This document shows, piece by piece, positions 34,132 through 42,582 of a stretch of DNA of 64,000 nt; the first letter of the stretch is position 1, and every line of letters begins with the position of its first letter. The notes beneath the pieces are model-generated. The model made no database searches. It saw only the letters and a program-made list of their open reading frames with translations, and had not been told where the DNA came from. The DNA comes from JBBQVZ01 sp963695975. GTDB taxonomy: Bacteria; Actinomycetota; UBA4738; HRBIN12. The stretch is taken from the NCBI GenBank assembly GCA_963695975.1, contig CAVOIB010000002.1, positions 868,001 through 932,000 of the forward strand, in the 5' to 3' direction. Made by a program: the position numbers and the translations under genes.

Positions 34132-34320
34132 TCACTGCCTCGGTGCCTGGTGTCGATAGGACGGTTTCGCGTGGAGCCAGCACGTCGAGTCGGAGTTGTA
34201 CGTCGACAGCACCGTTCCGCAGCCGGGCTCCGCGCAGTGCCTGCCGGATGTTGCACGCGATGCGGCGTCTTTCCCGCGATCCGGAGGTCCGAACTGAACC
34301 TGTCCGCTGCTCGTCGCCAT
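34132..34320 (-). CDS. Small zinc-binding-type protein
   Basis: This 62-residue protein carries C-x4-C-x12-C-x2-H (Cys29, Cys34, Cys47, His50; CAEPGCGTVLSTYNSDSTCW), a plausible zinc site. I recall the same core in other small actinobacterial proteins, but no function is assigned. ATG 34320 follows a strong GGAAGGAG, which makes the gene convincing despite its size. It heads the transcript that includes the 70-residue protein and the DEAD-box helicase. Confidence 0.75.
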   Translation of the reverse strand: MATSSGQVQFGPPDRGKDAASRATSGRHCAEPGCGTVLSTYNSDSTCWLHAKPSYRHQAPRQ

Positions 34321-34423
34321 CGGTGGCTCCTTCCGTACGGCTTCACAGGCCTGTCGATCCGTCGAGGCGGAGCAAGGACGTGGTGCTCGCGAAGGCCCCA
34401 CTGGTCGGTCACGCGACGTGGAT

Positions 34424-34455
34424 CCTCGGGCGATGCCCGAGGTACCCAGCGTACC
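34424..34455. repeat. Two overlapping, mutually exclusive hairpins
   Basis: CCTCGGGC and GCCCGAGG (34424-34442) form an 8-bp stem with a 3-base loop. GGTAC and GTACC (34441-34455) form a second stem that shares GG at 34441-34442 with the first. They lie in the 261-base divergent spacer between the small zinc protein and the DUF5666-like gene. No gene was found in that spacer. Confidence 0.4.
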
Positions 34456-34535
34456 ACCCCCTCCCTGCACGGAGCCTCGACGATCGCGCGACGGCGCACA
34501 GGGAGCGGCGTTGCGTGCCGATAGATACTGGAGGT

Positions 34536-34559
34536 TCTCGAGCGATCGGTCCCTCGAGA
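34536..34559. promoter_or_regulatory. Operator-like inverted repeat upstream of the DUF5666-like gene
   Basis: TCTCGAG and CTCGAGA are separated by 10 bases and end 22 bases before the GTG at 34582. The position overlaps or abuts the expected transcription start, as a repressor site would. The regulator is unknown. Confidence 0.35.
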
Positions 34560-34581
34560 CCCAGAAGAAGAGGAGGTCGCC

Positions 34582-35157
34582 GTGAGCTCCGAACCACAGG
34601 AAGACCAAAAGGCGGGCGCGCCCACGGATGGGTCGGCCACCCCCGTCCCCACATCGAAGACGCGCCCGACGATCCCCACGTCGACGGTGGTGGTGGGCGG
34701 TCTGTTGGTCTTCATCGTGGGGCTGGGTCTCGGGTTCTTCCTGGGCCATCGGGCGCACCGGATCGATGGGTTGGAGCGGTTCGCGCGCGACCGGCGCGGG
34801 TCGATGTGGTTCGAGCACGGCGGCAACGCTCCGAGAATCGCTTCCGGTCCGGGCGCGATGATGGGTTCAGCGCCGTTCGCGGGTCACGTGATCGCTGGGA
34901 CCGTGACCGCCGTGGACGGAGACACGCTCACGGTCCGGACCCTCGGCGGGATGACGATGGAGGTGACGGCAACCGCCGGCACCCAGGTCCGGGTCAGCGC
35001 ACCGGGCAGCTTGGCCGACCTCGGGACGGGCTCGACGGTCGTGGTCGTCGGTTCGCCGGTCGGCGCGGGGACCTTCTCGGCGTCGCGCATCATCCAGGGG
35101 GTGCTCCCCTCGGGTGGGATGCTCCCGCCGCCCTCCTCCGGGGCGGGCTCTCCCTAG
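34582..35157 (+). CDS. Membrane-anchored DUF5666-like protein
   Basis: This 191-residue protein has a hydrophilic N-terminus, one membrane helix (STVVVGGLLVFIVGLGLGFFLG, about 34-55), then an extracytoplasmic region. The latter includes a small beta-barrel-like unit (GTVTAVDGDTLTVRTLGG... GSTVVVVGSPVGAG) typical of DUF5666. Function is unknown. It starts at GTG 34582 after AGAGGAGG. The C-terminus is Pro/Gly/Ser-rich. Confidence 0.8.
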   Translation: MSSEPQEDQKAGAPTDGSATPVPTSKTRPTIPTSTVVVGGLLVFIVGLGLGFFLGHRAHRIDGLERFARDRRGSMWFEHGGNAPRIASGPGAMMGSAPFAGHVIAGTVTAVDGDTLTVRTLGGMTMEVTATAGTQVRVSAPGSLADLGTGSTVVVVGSPVGAGTFSASRIIQGVLPSGGMLPPPSSGAGSP

Positions 35158-35169
35158 CTCGAAGCGATC

Positions 35170-37047
35170 TCAGCTCACGCTGAAACGATCGATGGACACG
35201 AACGTATCGCGGGACGCGGGTCTTGCCTGACCGAGCACGACGATCCGCAGTTCATGCACGCCGTCGACGAGACCCGCGATCGTCCGGATCACCCCGGGGG
35301 TGGGCTGCTGGGCGAAGTTGTCGACGGTCTTCACGAGCGCACCGTCGAGGAAGAGCTGCGCCCGTCCCTGCGCCGGTCCGCGAACCGTTTCCCATGAGAC
35401 GCCCGTTCCCCGGAACCTGAACGACACGCTGGCCCGCGCCGTATCGCTCACGACGACGCTGCCTCCGGACGCTCCGGCGACGTGAAGGTTCCGCCACGAG
35501 GGATCGACGGCGGGTGTCCACCAGGACTTCCCTCCCGCGCGGAACGCATCGATCGCGACCTGGGCGTCGCTCGCCGTCGTCGCACCCTTCTGCCCGAGCA
35601 CCCGAACCGTGATCGTGTGCGAGCCCTTCGCGAGCCCACTGAACACATGTGCGACCTTCGTGTGCACGGTGGCCTCGTATCCGTTGAACGTCCCGCGCGC
35701 GTGACCGTCGATCGAGATCGACGCTTTCCCTTGCGTGGGGCCGGTGACCGTGTACCAGGTGACCTGCGTCCCCGAGAACGTGAAGGAGGCCGAGGCGCCC
35801 TCGAGGTGATCGGCGACGTACGAGCCGCCGTACGCGGACCGATCCGAGACCGTGCGCCACGAGTAACGCACCGCCGCGCTGCCTTGCTCGACGTCGGTCG
35901 GCATCGTCACGTCCTGTTCGGCCGTCAGCGCCGCGTTGCCGCTGCGGTCCACGATCGGGCTCACCGCCTCGGCGGGATCGACGATCGCCGCGTAGGTCTG
36001 GCCCGAGATCAGCGTCTCCTCAGGCTGCAGCGTGACGGAGACGACCTTGCCGGTTCCGCAGTCGACGGTCCTTCCCTCCTTCGACACGCACGTGCGGGAA
36101 GACGGCACATCGGCGCCCGTGTCCGCGGTCCGCAGGACGACGTTGGTGGGTGAGATCCCCCGGACGATCTCGTTGAAGGCGATCCTGGTCGCCGCCGCCA
36201 CGCCGGTGGGCGTCGTGATCGTCGCGATCGGTGGGGCGGTGTCGGGGCTGGGGATCGTGACGGCGTCGAACGTCGCGCCCTCGTACCAGTCGGCGTCGAC
36301 GCACCCCTCGATACCCGGTACGTGGCTGCAATCGCTGTACTGCCAGAACGTCCAGCCGTTGCCCTGCCAGTCGTTCGCGGGGAGGGTCGGGGACGTGACG
36401 TCCCAGTGCGCGATCCAGAGCACGGTGTAGCCCGCGTCGGCGATCGCCGTGGTGTCCGCGGTTCGGTTCGCCCAGCCGATGGGGCTCGTGTAGACGATCG
36501 GGCGGACCCCGAGCCGCAGCGTCACCTCGCCGAGCCACGCGAGCATCCACGCGGTGAGCTCGTCGGGCGTGAGCCCTCCGGTCGTCTCGAGGTCGAGGAC
36601 CGGCAGCAGATCTCCCGTCACGGGTGCCGCGCTGTCGACGAAGTGGTCGGCCTCGATCAGCGCATCGTTCGCGCCCCGGTCTGGACGGGCGAAGTGGTAG
36701 GCGCCGAATTCGATGCCGGTCGCCGCGGCGCCCGCGCGGTTCGTGGCATACATCGGGTCGACGTAGGTGCGCCCGTCGGTCGCCTTGACGAACGCGAACC
36801 GGGTCCCGGAGGCCGCCACCGCGTACCAGTCGATCGCGTGCTGCCAATGGGAGACGTCGATCCCGGGCAGGGCACCGAGTGGAGGCTGCCGGCCGACCTG
36901 TCGACCGGATGGACCGGCGTCCCCGGCGACTCCGGCGCTCCCCGCCTTGCCCGGCCGCGCCTGCGACGCGGGACCCGTGACCAGCACGGATGCGATGACG
37001 GCGGCCGTGATCCCGCTCGCCATCCACCTGGGTACCGTCGGTCTCAC
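35170..37047 (-). CDS. Secreted GH25-family muramidase with C-terminal beta modules
   Basis: This 625-residue exported protein has a signal peptide, then a GH25 lysozyme barrel (about 55-255). Catalytic features are GIDVSHWQ, KATDG and the DxE in LLPVLDLETTGG. An Ig-like (Big_5-type) domain follows at about 265-375, then two beta-sandwich repeats of about 115 residues, each with a TWYTVTGPTQGKASIS or SWETVRGPAQGRAQL core and an RVLGQKG-like end. These probably bind the cell wall. It should cleave peptidoglycan. GTG 37047 has GGGAGG upstream, and the longer frame to 37185 is non-coding in character. Confidence 0.92.
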   Translation of the reverse strand: MRPTVPRWMASGITAAVIASVLVTGPASQARPGKAGSAGVAGDAGPSGRQVGRQPPLGALPGIDVSHWQHAIDWYAVAASGTRFAFVKATDGRTYVDPMYATNRAGAAATGIEFGAYHFARPDRGANDALIEADHFVDSAAPVTGDLLPVLDLETTGGLTPDELTAWMLAWLGEVTLRLGVRPIVYTSPIGWANRTADTTAIADAGYTVLWIAHWDVTSPTLPANDWQGNGWTFWQYSDCSHVPGIEGCVDADWYEGATFDAVTIPSPDTAPPIATITTPTGVAAATRIAFNEIVRGISPTNVVLRTADTGADVPSSRTCVSKEGRTVDCGTGKVVSVTLQPEETLISGQTYAAIVDPAEAVSPIVDRSGNAALTAEQDVTMPTDVEQGSAAVRYSWRTVSDRSAYGGSYVADHLEGASASFTFSGTQVTWYTVTGPTQGKASISIDGHARGTFNGYEATVHTKVAHVFSGLAKGSHTITVRVLGQKGATTASDAQVAIDAFRAGGKSWWTPAVDPSWRNLHVAGASGGSVVVSDTARASVSFRFRGTGVSWETVRGPAQGRAQLFLDGALVKTVDNFAQQPTPGVIRTIAGLVDGVHELRIVVLGQARPASRDTFVSIDRFSVS

Positions 37048-37075
37048 CTCATCGCCCTCCCGCTCGCGAACGTCG

Positions 37076-37081
37076 AGTGTA
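37076..37081 (-). promoter_or_regulatory. Candidate -10 box for the GH25 gene
   Basis: Minus-strand TACACT lies 28 bases before the GTG at 37047 and would give a leader of about 22 bases with the GGGAGG site. It is in an 82-base divergent spacer. Confidence 0.35.
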
Positions 37082-37129
37082 CGGCCGGAGCCGCGAACGG
37101 CCGCCTTGCCCTGGGGTCGGAGCGGATGC

Positions 37130-38686
37130 ATGATGCGCGCCGTGATGCTCGCACCGCGTCCTCGCACCCGGTCGCTCCTCCTCATCGTTTCCCTGGTCGC
37201 GGCGTTCGCGAGCTCGGTGCCCTCTCAGGCGGCGACCGTGCGAGGAGCCGATCCGCGGGCATCGACCCGCATCAAGGTGATGGTGTTCAACATCGAGTAC
37301 GGCGGCGAGGTCGTCGACTTCAACAGCGTGATCCGCGCGATCCGTGCCAGCGGCGCGGACGTCGTGGGGATCGAGGAGGCGTGGGGAAATACCGCGAGGA
37401 TCGCGCGCCGTCTCGGCTGGGCCTACGCTGACCCGCGCCTGCAGATCGTCTCCCGGCTTCCCCTGATCGATCCGCCGGGCGGAGACGGGTTGTACACGTT
37501 CGTCCAGACCGCGCCCGGCCGCGTTGTGGCGATCGGCAACGTTCATCTGCCCTCGTACCCGTACTCACCGCAGCGGATCCTGCAGGGCGCGACGGCGAGT
37601 GAAGCGCTCGCGTTCGAGCGCGCCTACCGGATGCCGCCGCTCAGGCCGCCGGTGCGCGCGCTGTCGGCACTCGTTGGGTCCGGCATCCCGTCGTTCTTGC
37701 TTGGGGACTTCAACTCGCCCTCATACCTGGACTGGACGCGGGCGACGGTCGGCTCGCTGCCGCAGATCCGGTTCCCGATGCACTGGCCGGCGACCGAGCT
37801 GACCGCGAAGCATGGGTTCCGGGATTCCTACCGGGAGGCGCATCCCGACCCCCTTCGCACGCCTGGTCTGACGTGGCCGTCCGGTCGGCCCCGCCCGGCC
37901 GGGGCGTACAACCCCGGCCCCCATGCGGCGAACGACCGCATCGACTTCATCTTCGACGGTGGCCCGGCCACGACCGTGCGTTCGACGATCGTAGGCGAGT
38001 CGGGGGCGGCCGATGTGGGGATCGCGGTGGATCCATGGCCGTCGGACCACCGGGCCGTCGTCTCGACGTTCGACGTGCGGGCTGCCGTTCCCCCGACACT
38101 CGTATCCGTATCGAGTCGGCTCGTCGAGGTCGGGGATGACCTGGGCGTGACGTTCCATGCTCCGGGAGTTCCCGGAGAGCACGTCTCGATCGTCCCTGCG
38201 GGGGCCGCGCCGACGTCCGGGGTGGTCGCCGATCAGCCGACCGGCATCGACGGGCCGACCGACGGAACGCTCACGTTCCCCACCGAGGGATTCGTCCCTG
38301 GCGCGTACGATGCCGTCCTCATCGGGGCGACGGGGGAGCTCGCCAGGATCCCCTTCTGGGTGGAACCGGCTGGGGCGGGTCCGCAGATCGAGACGACGCG
38401 GTCGTCGTACGGCGTCGGCGATCCGATAACCGTCGAGTGGCACGGCGCGCCCGGCAACCGGTGGGACTGGGTGGGGATCTACGATGCGGGCGTCGATCCG
38501 AGCACCGACCCGTACCAGTACCTCGAGTACCTCTACACGGGCTCGACGATCGATGGCTCCGCCACGTTCGATCGCGACGCGAACGGCGCGTGGCCGCTCC
38601 CACCCGGCGACTACAGCGTGTACCTGCTGGAGGACGATGCCTACCGGGCGGTCGCCTCGGGAACATTCTCCATCGTCGCGGGCTGA
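37130..38686 (+). CDS. Secreted endonuclease/exonuclease/phosphatase family protein
   Basis: This 518-residue exported protein has a signal peptide ending near SQAA (about 36). An EEP domain follows with all key motifs: FNIEYGGE, VGIEEAW, GNVHLP, LLGDFNSPS and WPSDHRAVVSTF. Two Ig-like segments follow; the second (DPITVEWHGAPGNRWDWVGIYD) resembles calcineurin-type beta domains. Substrates in the family include phospholipids, DNA and phosphoinositides. Start candidates at 37130, 37133 and 37145 are in frame; I chose 37130 because GGAG lies 7 bases before it. Confidence 0.9.
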   Translation: MMRAVMLAPRPRTRSLLLIVSLVAAFASSVPSQAATVRGADPRASTRIKVMVFNIEYGGEVVDFNSVIRAIRASGADVVGIEEAWGNTARIARRLGWAYADPRLQIVSRLPLIDPPGGDGLYTFVQTAPGRVVAIGNVHLPSYPYSPQRILQGATASEALAFERAYRMPPLRPPVRALSALVGSGIPSFLLGDFNSPSYLDWTRATVGSLPQIRFPMHWPATELTAKHGFRDSYREAHPDPLRTPGLTWPSGRPRPAGAYNPGPHAANDRIDFIFDGGPATTVRSTIVGESGAADVGIAVDPWPSDHRAVVSTFDVRAAVPPTLVSVSSRLVEVGDDLGVTFHAPGVPGEHVSIVPAGAAPTSGVVADQPTGIDGPTDGTLTFPTEGFVPGAYDAVLIGATGELARIPFWVEPAGAGPQIETTRSSYGVGDPITVEWHGAPGNRWDWVGIYDAGVDPSTDPYQYLEYLYTGSTIDGSATFDRDANGAWPLPPGDYSVYLLEDDAYRAVASGTFSIVAG

Positions 38687-38718
38687 GTCCTGGCGCGACA
38701 TATGGTTGAGTTGCCTCG

Positions 38719-39117
38719 ATGGACGTCGAGCGCCTCCGGAAGCTCCCGCTCTTCGGTGAGCTGGATCATCACGACCTCTCGACCGTGGCGCGGTGGGTCC
38801 AAGACGTCGAGTTCGTTGACGGTGATCTGCTGTTCGAGCAGGGAGCGATGCCCTACCAGCTGTTCGTGATCGAGCACGGCGAAGCCGAGGTGACACGTGA
38901 CGGCGGCCTCGTCGCGACGGTGGGACCCGGAGACGTGGTCGGCGAGATGGCGCTGCTGAAGCTGGAGCGGCGATGGGCGACGGTGCGAGCGGTGGGAAAC
39001 GTCCGAGCCGTGACCCTGGACGCGGACGCCTTGGCCGCCATCACCGAGGAGATGCCGGAGCTCGCCGAGCGTCTCCGCGAGATCATGACGGTCCGCGATC
39101 GTCAGAACGAGGAGTGA
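38719..39117 (+). CDS. Stand-alone cyclic-nucleotide-binding domain protein
   Basis: This 132-residue protein is a single Crp-type beta-roll. RLRKLPLFGELDHHDLSTVARW opens it, LFEQGAMPYQLFVIEHGEAEV follows, and the phosphate cassette reads GEMALLKLERRWATVRA, where the usual Arg-x-Ala is altered to RWATV. No DNA-binding domain or transporter is attached. It may be a regulatory partner of another protein. The SulP transporters at 3-7.5 kb carry similar domains. The start codon is 32 bases after the preceding gene, with no strong ribosome-binding site. Confidence 0.88.
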   Translation: MDVERLRKLPLFGELDHHDLSTVARWVQDVEFVDGDLLFEQGAMPYQLFVIEHGEAEVTRDGGLVATVGPGDVVGEMALLKLERRWATVRAVGNVRAVTLDADALAAITEEMPELAERLREIMTVRDRQNEE

Positions 39118-39136
39118 CCGCGATCAGAAGCGGTCA
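39115..39136. terminator. Stem-loop overlapping two convergent stop codons
   Basis: TGACCGC (39115-39121) pairs with GCGGTCA (39130-39136) around an 8-base loop. The left arm contains the stop of the cyclic-nucleotide gene, and the loop contains the stop of the convergent gene. It can fold on either strand; no T-tract is present. Confidence 0.5.
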
Positions 39137-39684
39137 TGCCGGGGCTTCAGCCCGGTAGTGAAGGAGTCGCACAGATCCGTCGAGGATCCGACGATCGTCT
39201 TCGAGGACACGTCGAGGATCCCCGTCTTGTAGTCGTAGGACCCCTTCATCAGCACGACACCCGTCACCCAGAGGAAGAACGGCGTTCCCGTGTCGATGCC
39301 CCAGATCGCGCCATCTCCCGCGAACACGATCGTGCTGGTGGTCCCGTCGGCATTCGGCGTGACCGACACGAGCGTCCGTTCGTCGAGCGACCAGTCGATC
39401 TGGGGGGTCGGCGGGTCTGAGGTGGCGGGCTTGGTGAACAGCGTGGTCGTGCGGGTGGCGAATGTCTGGAGGACGATTGATCCGCGGCGGTCCGTCCACG
39501 TGGTCCACGTCCGATTGTCACGGGGCTGATCGATGGTCACCGGGACCAGGAACGAGCACCCCCCGATCTCTTGGCGGATCCCCGGGATCGACGCGACGGT
39601 CCTGGTCAGAGCGAGCGCCGGCTGCGTGCCGAGAAATAGGGTCCCGACGAGCAGCGTGGTCACGAACAGAACTGATCGACGCAT
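39124..39684 (-). CDS. Secreted protein of unknown function
   Basis: This 186-residue protein has a clear signal peptide (SVLFVTTLLVGTLFLGTQPALA). The mature part is beta-rich, with two cysteines (in IGGCSFLVP and STDLCDSFTT) that could form a disulfide, and a TFATRTTTLFTKP segment. No family is recognised. It is probably leaderless (TAGACT 6 bases before the ATG). Confidence 0.8.
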   Translation of the reverse strand: MRRSVLFVTTLLVGTLFLGTQPALALTRTVASIPGIRQEIGGCSFLVPVTIDQPRDNRTWTTWTDRRGSIVLQTFATRTTTLFTKPATSDPPTPQIDWSLDERTLVSVTPNADGTTSTIVFAGDGAIWGIDTGTPFFLWVTGVVLMKGSYDYKTGILDVSSKTIVGSSTDLCDSFTTGLKPRHDRF

Positions 39685-39690
39685 CTAGTT

Positions 39691-39696
39691 AGTCTA
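39691..39696 (-). promoter_or_regulatory. -10 box of leaderless secreted-protein gene
   Basis: Minus-strand TAGACT is followed by AACTAG and the ATG at 39684. The 6-base spacing fits a leaderless mRNA. Confidence 0.55.
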
Positions 39697-39716
39697 CGAG
39701 CCGTCGATCGCGTGTG

Positions 39717-40682
39717 CTATACGCCGTTCGTCCAGGCCGAGTGGCCGTCCCGGTCCGTCGCCACGACGCGCACGAACGGCAGGCCACCGACCTTCGGGTG
39801 GAACCGGGCACGGACGATGGATCCGTGATCGTCCCGTTCCAGGATGCGCGCGTCCTCCTGGCGGCCCCGATGGCCGGCGGATACGGCCCATCCCTCCTGG
39901 TAGCGCGAATGCAACGCAACGGAGCGGCACGGACTGCAGCGGACCTCGATCTCGTCGCCGTCGCGCGTCACGTCGTGCAGGATCGGACCCGAGGACGCAT
40001 AGGTGTCGTGCCGACGGAGGGCCTCGAGGACGGCGAGGCGCGAGCGATCGGCCGCCCGGACCATCGTCCAGGCGTCCCCGATGTCGAAGAGCGGGTAGTG
40101 GCTGTCGTCGGTCGCGATCGCCGAGAGCGATCCTCCGGCTTCGAGGGCGAGATCCCAGATGTAGGAGGAATCGCCACGGCCGTTCTCCCGTTCGGCGGAC
40201 GCGTTGTAGAGCTCCAGCCCGGTCAAGCCCTGCGCGGTCAGGATGACCTCGGGCGGGAGCCCGCTCCAATACGGATGGGCGACGAACGCCGCGCCCCCCT
40301 GACCCGTGACGAACGTGGCCGCCGTTGAGAGATCAGGGAACGTCTTGAAAGCGTAGTTGTCGATCGTCTCCCAGTACTTGCGGTCGCCGCCCGGGTCGTC
40401 GGGTATCTCGTCGATGCCGATCGCGAGGATCTCGGTGTAGCGGCCCGGTCCCAGCGGGTCCACAGCGAGCTCGGCGCCGGTGACCACCAGGAGGTGCTCG
40501 GTCGAGGGCACCGACGTGAGGGTCCAGTGATCGGTGATCGCGAGGACGTCGAACCCCGCCCATTCGTAGTGCGCCGCAACCGCCTCCGGGCGCAGCTCGC
40601 CGTCGGTGTCGGACGTATGCGTGTGGAGGGCGGCCTTCAGCCAGATGCCCTCCGCGGCGAACGGACCCGCTCCCGCTTCCAT
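39717..40682 (-). CDS. CehA/McbA-type PHP metallohydrolase
   Basis: This 321-residue PHP-fold hydrolase has metal-ligand motifs in the order expected: ALHTHTSDTDGE (HxH) near 19, AITDHW near 52, the Glu in TGAELAV, VAHPYW near 136 and IATDDSHY near 190. These match CehA/McbA family esterases, so it is likely an active phosphoesterase or carboxylesterase. It is transcribed divergently from the substrate-binding-protein gene with only 23 bases between start codons. Both appear leaderless, and their -10 boxes overlap. Confidence 0.9.
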   Translation of the reverse strand: MEAGAGPFAAEGIWLKAALHTHTSDTDGELRPEAVAAHYEWAGFDVLAITDHWTLTSVPSTEHLLVVTGAELAVDPLGPGRYTEILAIGIDEIPDDPGGDRKYWETIDNYAFKTFPDLSTAATFVTGQGGAAFVAHPYWSGLPPEVILTAQGLTGLELYNASAERENGRGDSSYIWDLALEAGGSLSAIATDDSHYPLFDIGDAWTMVRAADRSRLAVLEALRRHDTYASSGPILHDVTRDGDEIEVRCSPCRSVALHSRYQEGWAVSAGHRGRQEDARILERDDHGSIVRARFHPKVGGLPFVRVVATDRDGHSAWTNGV

Positions 40683-40688
40683 GAGGTG

Positions 40689-40694
40689 ATGCTA
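40689..40694 (-). promoter_or_regulatory. -10 box of the leaderless CehA-type gene
   Basis: Minus-strand TAGCAT is followed by 6 bases and the ATG at 40682. It overlaps the opposite-strand -10 box at 40693-40698 by 2 bp, within a GCTAGC palindrome. Confidence 0.6.
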
Positions 40695-40698
40695 GCGT
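40693..40698 (+). promoter_or_regulatory. -10 box of the leaderless substrate-binding-protein gene
   Basis: TAGCGT is followed by 7 bases and the GTG at 40706. It overlaps the divergent -10 box, so two polymerases could hardly bind at once. Confidence 0.6.
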
Positions 40699-40705
40699 CT
40701 CGCCC

Positions 40706-42580
40706 GTGATGACCGGTATCCGACGCGGGCTCGCCATCCTGATCGCCGCCGCGTGGACGCTCTCGGGGGCACTCAACGGAGCCGCGTCGGCCGACGACAC
40801 ATCACCTGCGCAGGCCACCACGTTCACCTGGGCGGACACCGCGCAACCGAGCTCGCTCAACCCGCTCGTGGGGTACGAGGGAGCCGACTGGGTGATCTGG
40901 GCGATCAACTACAACCTGCCCATCGAGTTCGGGACCGCCGACTTCCTGCCCGACTACGCGCATTCCGTCGTTACGAGCGTGGACGCGGCGGGCGACGGCA
41001 TGACGTTCACGTACCACCTCCGCCCGGGCATGAAGTGGTCCGACGGCCAGCCGTTCACCGCCGAAGACATGGCGTGGACCCTGACGTTCTACAAGGAGAA
41101 CCGGATCAGCAACTACATCTCCGATCTCGGGCTCCTGGACACCGCCGTCGCGACCGACGACACCACGGTCGTCATCAAGACGTCGCAGCCGACGTCGTTC
41201 TTCTCGGGGGAAACCGTCTTCATGTACGAGTACATCTTGCCCAAGCACATCTGGGGCAAGTACGAGCAGGATCTGAAGGGGGCGAGGCAGTTCAGCAACG
41301 TTCCCTCGGTCGGCTCGGGCCCGTACGTGATCACGGAGTACACGCCGGGGCAGTCGGTCACCCTCGAGCGCAACCCGTACTACTGGGGCACGTCCGTCGG
41401 GCTCACGCCGCATTTCGACAGGCTCGTCTATCTGATCTACAACAACGAGGACGCCGAGGCGTCTGCGCTCCAGAACGGCGAGATCGACTTCGGGTACTTC
41501 AACTCCGCCAACATCCTGGATGCTCTCCGCGGCAAGCCGAACGTGGTTACCCGAGGCGCGATCGTCCCACGCTTCTCAGAGATCGGGATCAACACGGGAT
41601 CGGCGTATCAGACGAACACCGCGGGGGGCTTCTCGCCTCACGGTGACGGGGCGCATGCCCTCACCGATCCGGTCGTGCGGCGAGCCATCCGCCAGGCCGT
41701 CGACGGCCAGCTGATCGTGGATCGAGTGCTGCTCGGCTACGGGATCCCCGCCGACTCCCCGGTGCAACCGACGGCGACGACCGGGGATTGGAACCCATCG
41801 GCGGAGGAGGCGCTCCCGTTCGACATCGATGCTGCGAACGCCAACCTCGATGCTGCCGGGTACGCGAGGGGACCGGACGGCATCCGCGTGGATCCGTTCG
41901 ACGGGAAGCCGCTCGTGTTCCGCTACTACACGCGCAACGCCGACCAGAACACGATCGAGACCGCGCCGTTCGTCAAGGACTGGCTCTCGCAGATCGGGAT
42001 AAAGATCGACGTGAAGGCCGTCAGCGACACGAAGCTCGAGACGTTGGTCGAGGCCGGCACGTACGACCTCTTCGACTGGTACTGGTTCCCGAACCCGGAC
42101 CCCAACTTCATCCTGGACATCTTCACCTGCGACCAGCGACCACCTGCGCCGGGTATCTACAGGAACAGCGACAACTACTACTGCAACCCAGAGTACGACG
42201 CGCTCTTCGCGGCGCAGTCCCGGACGACCGATCCCAGCGAGCGAGCCGACATCGTCCACCGGATGCAATCGATCCTGTATCGGGACGAGCCGTACGTCGT
42301 CATGTACTACAGCGCGACGCTCGAGGGGTATCGATCGGATCGGGTGACCGGGTTCACGCCGCAGCCGGCCGACCAGGGAGACGTTCAGGGGGATCTGCTG
42401 GCGACGTACGGACCGTTCTCGTTCATCAACGTGCGACCGGCGGCGGACTCTTCGGGCTCGACCGACACGAAGGGCGCGTCCTCGACCGTGTGGATCGTGG
42501 GAACGATCCTCGCGTTGCTGGTCGTCGCCGGTGTAGTGATCGTTCGTCGGCGCCGTGTCGACGATGAGGACCGCGCCTGA
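40706..42580 (+). CDS. Membrane-anchored peptide/solute-binding protein (SBP family 5)
   Basis: This 624-residue exported protein has a Sec-type signal peptide (GLAILIAAAWTLSGALNGAASA). It has the family 5 (oligopeptide/nickel) solute-binding fold, with SSLNPLVGYEGADW, YHLRPGMKWSDGQPFTAEDM, and IRQAVDGQLIVDRVLLGYG before the hinge. Unusually it ends in a membrane helix (VWIVGTILALLVVAGVVIV, about 590-612) and a basic tail, instead of a lipobox Cys. No ABC permease or ATPase gene is adjacent. GTG 40706 is favoured over ATG 40709 by the spacing to the -10 box. Confidence 0.92.
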   Translation: MMTGIRRGLAILIAAAWTLSGALNGAASADDTSPAQATTFTWADTAQPSSLNPLVGYEGADWVIWAINYNLPIEFGTADFLPDYAHSVVTSVDAAGDGMTFTYHLRPGMKWSDGQPFTAEDMAWTLTFYKENRISNYISDLGLLDTAVATDDTTVVIKTSQPTSFFSGETVFMYEYILPKHIWGKYEQDLKGARQFSNVPSVGSGPYVITEYTPGQSVTLERNPYYWGTSVGLTPHFDRLVYLIYNNEDAEASALQNGEIDFGYFNSANILDALRGKPNVVTRGAIVPRFSEIGINTGSAYQTNTAGGFSPHGDGAHALTDPVVRRAIRQAVDGQLIVDRVLLGYGIPADSPVQPTATTGDWNPSAEEALPFDIDAANANLDAAGYARGPDGIRVDPFDGKPLVFRYYTRNADQNTIETAPFVKDWLSQIGIKIDVKAVSDTKLETLVEAGTYDLFDWYWFPNPDPNFILDIFTCDQRPPAPGIYRNSDNYYCNPEYDALFAAQSRTTDPSERADIVHRMQSILYRDEPYVVMYYSATLEGYRSDRVTGFTPQPADQGDVQGDLLATYGPFSFINVRPAADSSGSTDTKGASSTVWIVGTILALLVVAGVVIVRRRRVDDEDRA

Positions 42581-42582
42581 GG

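Noticed and set aside
36767..37129. Upstream extension of the EEP-family gene to 36767
   Set aside because: It would overlap the GH25 gene on the other strand, and the added sequence has no signal peptide. The real signal peptide begins near 37145.
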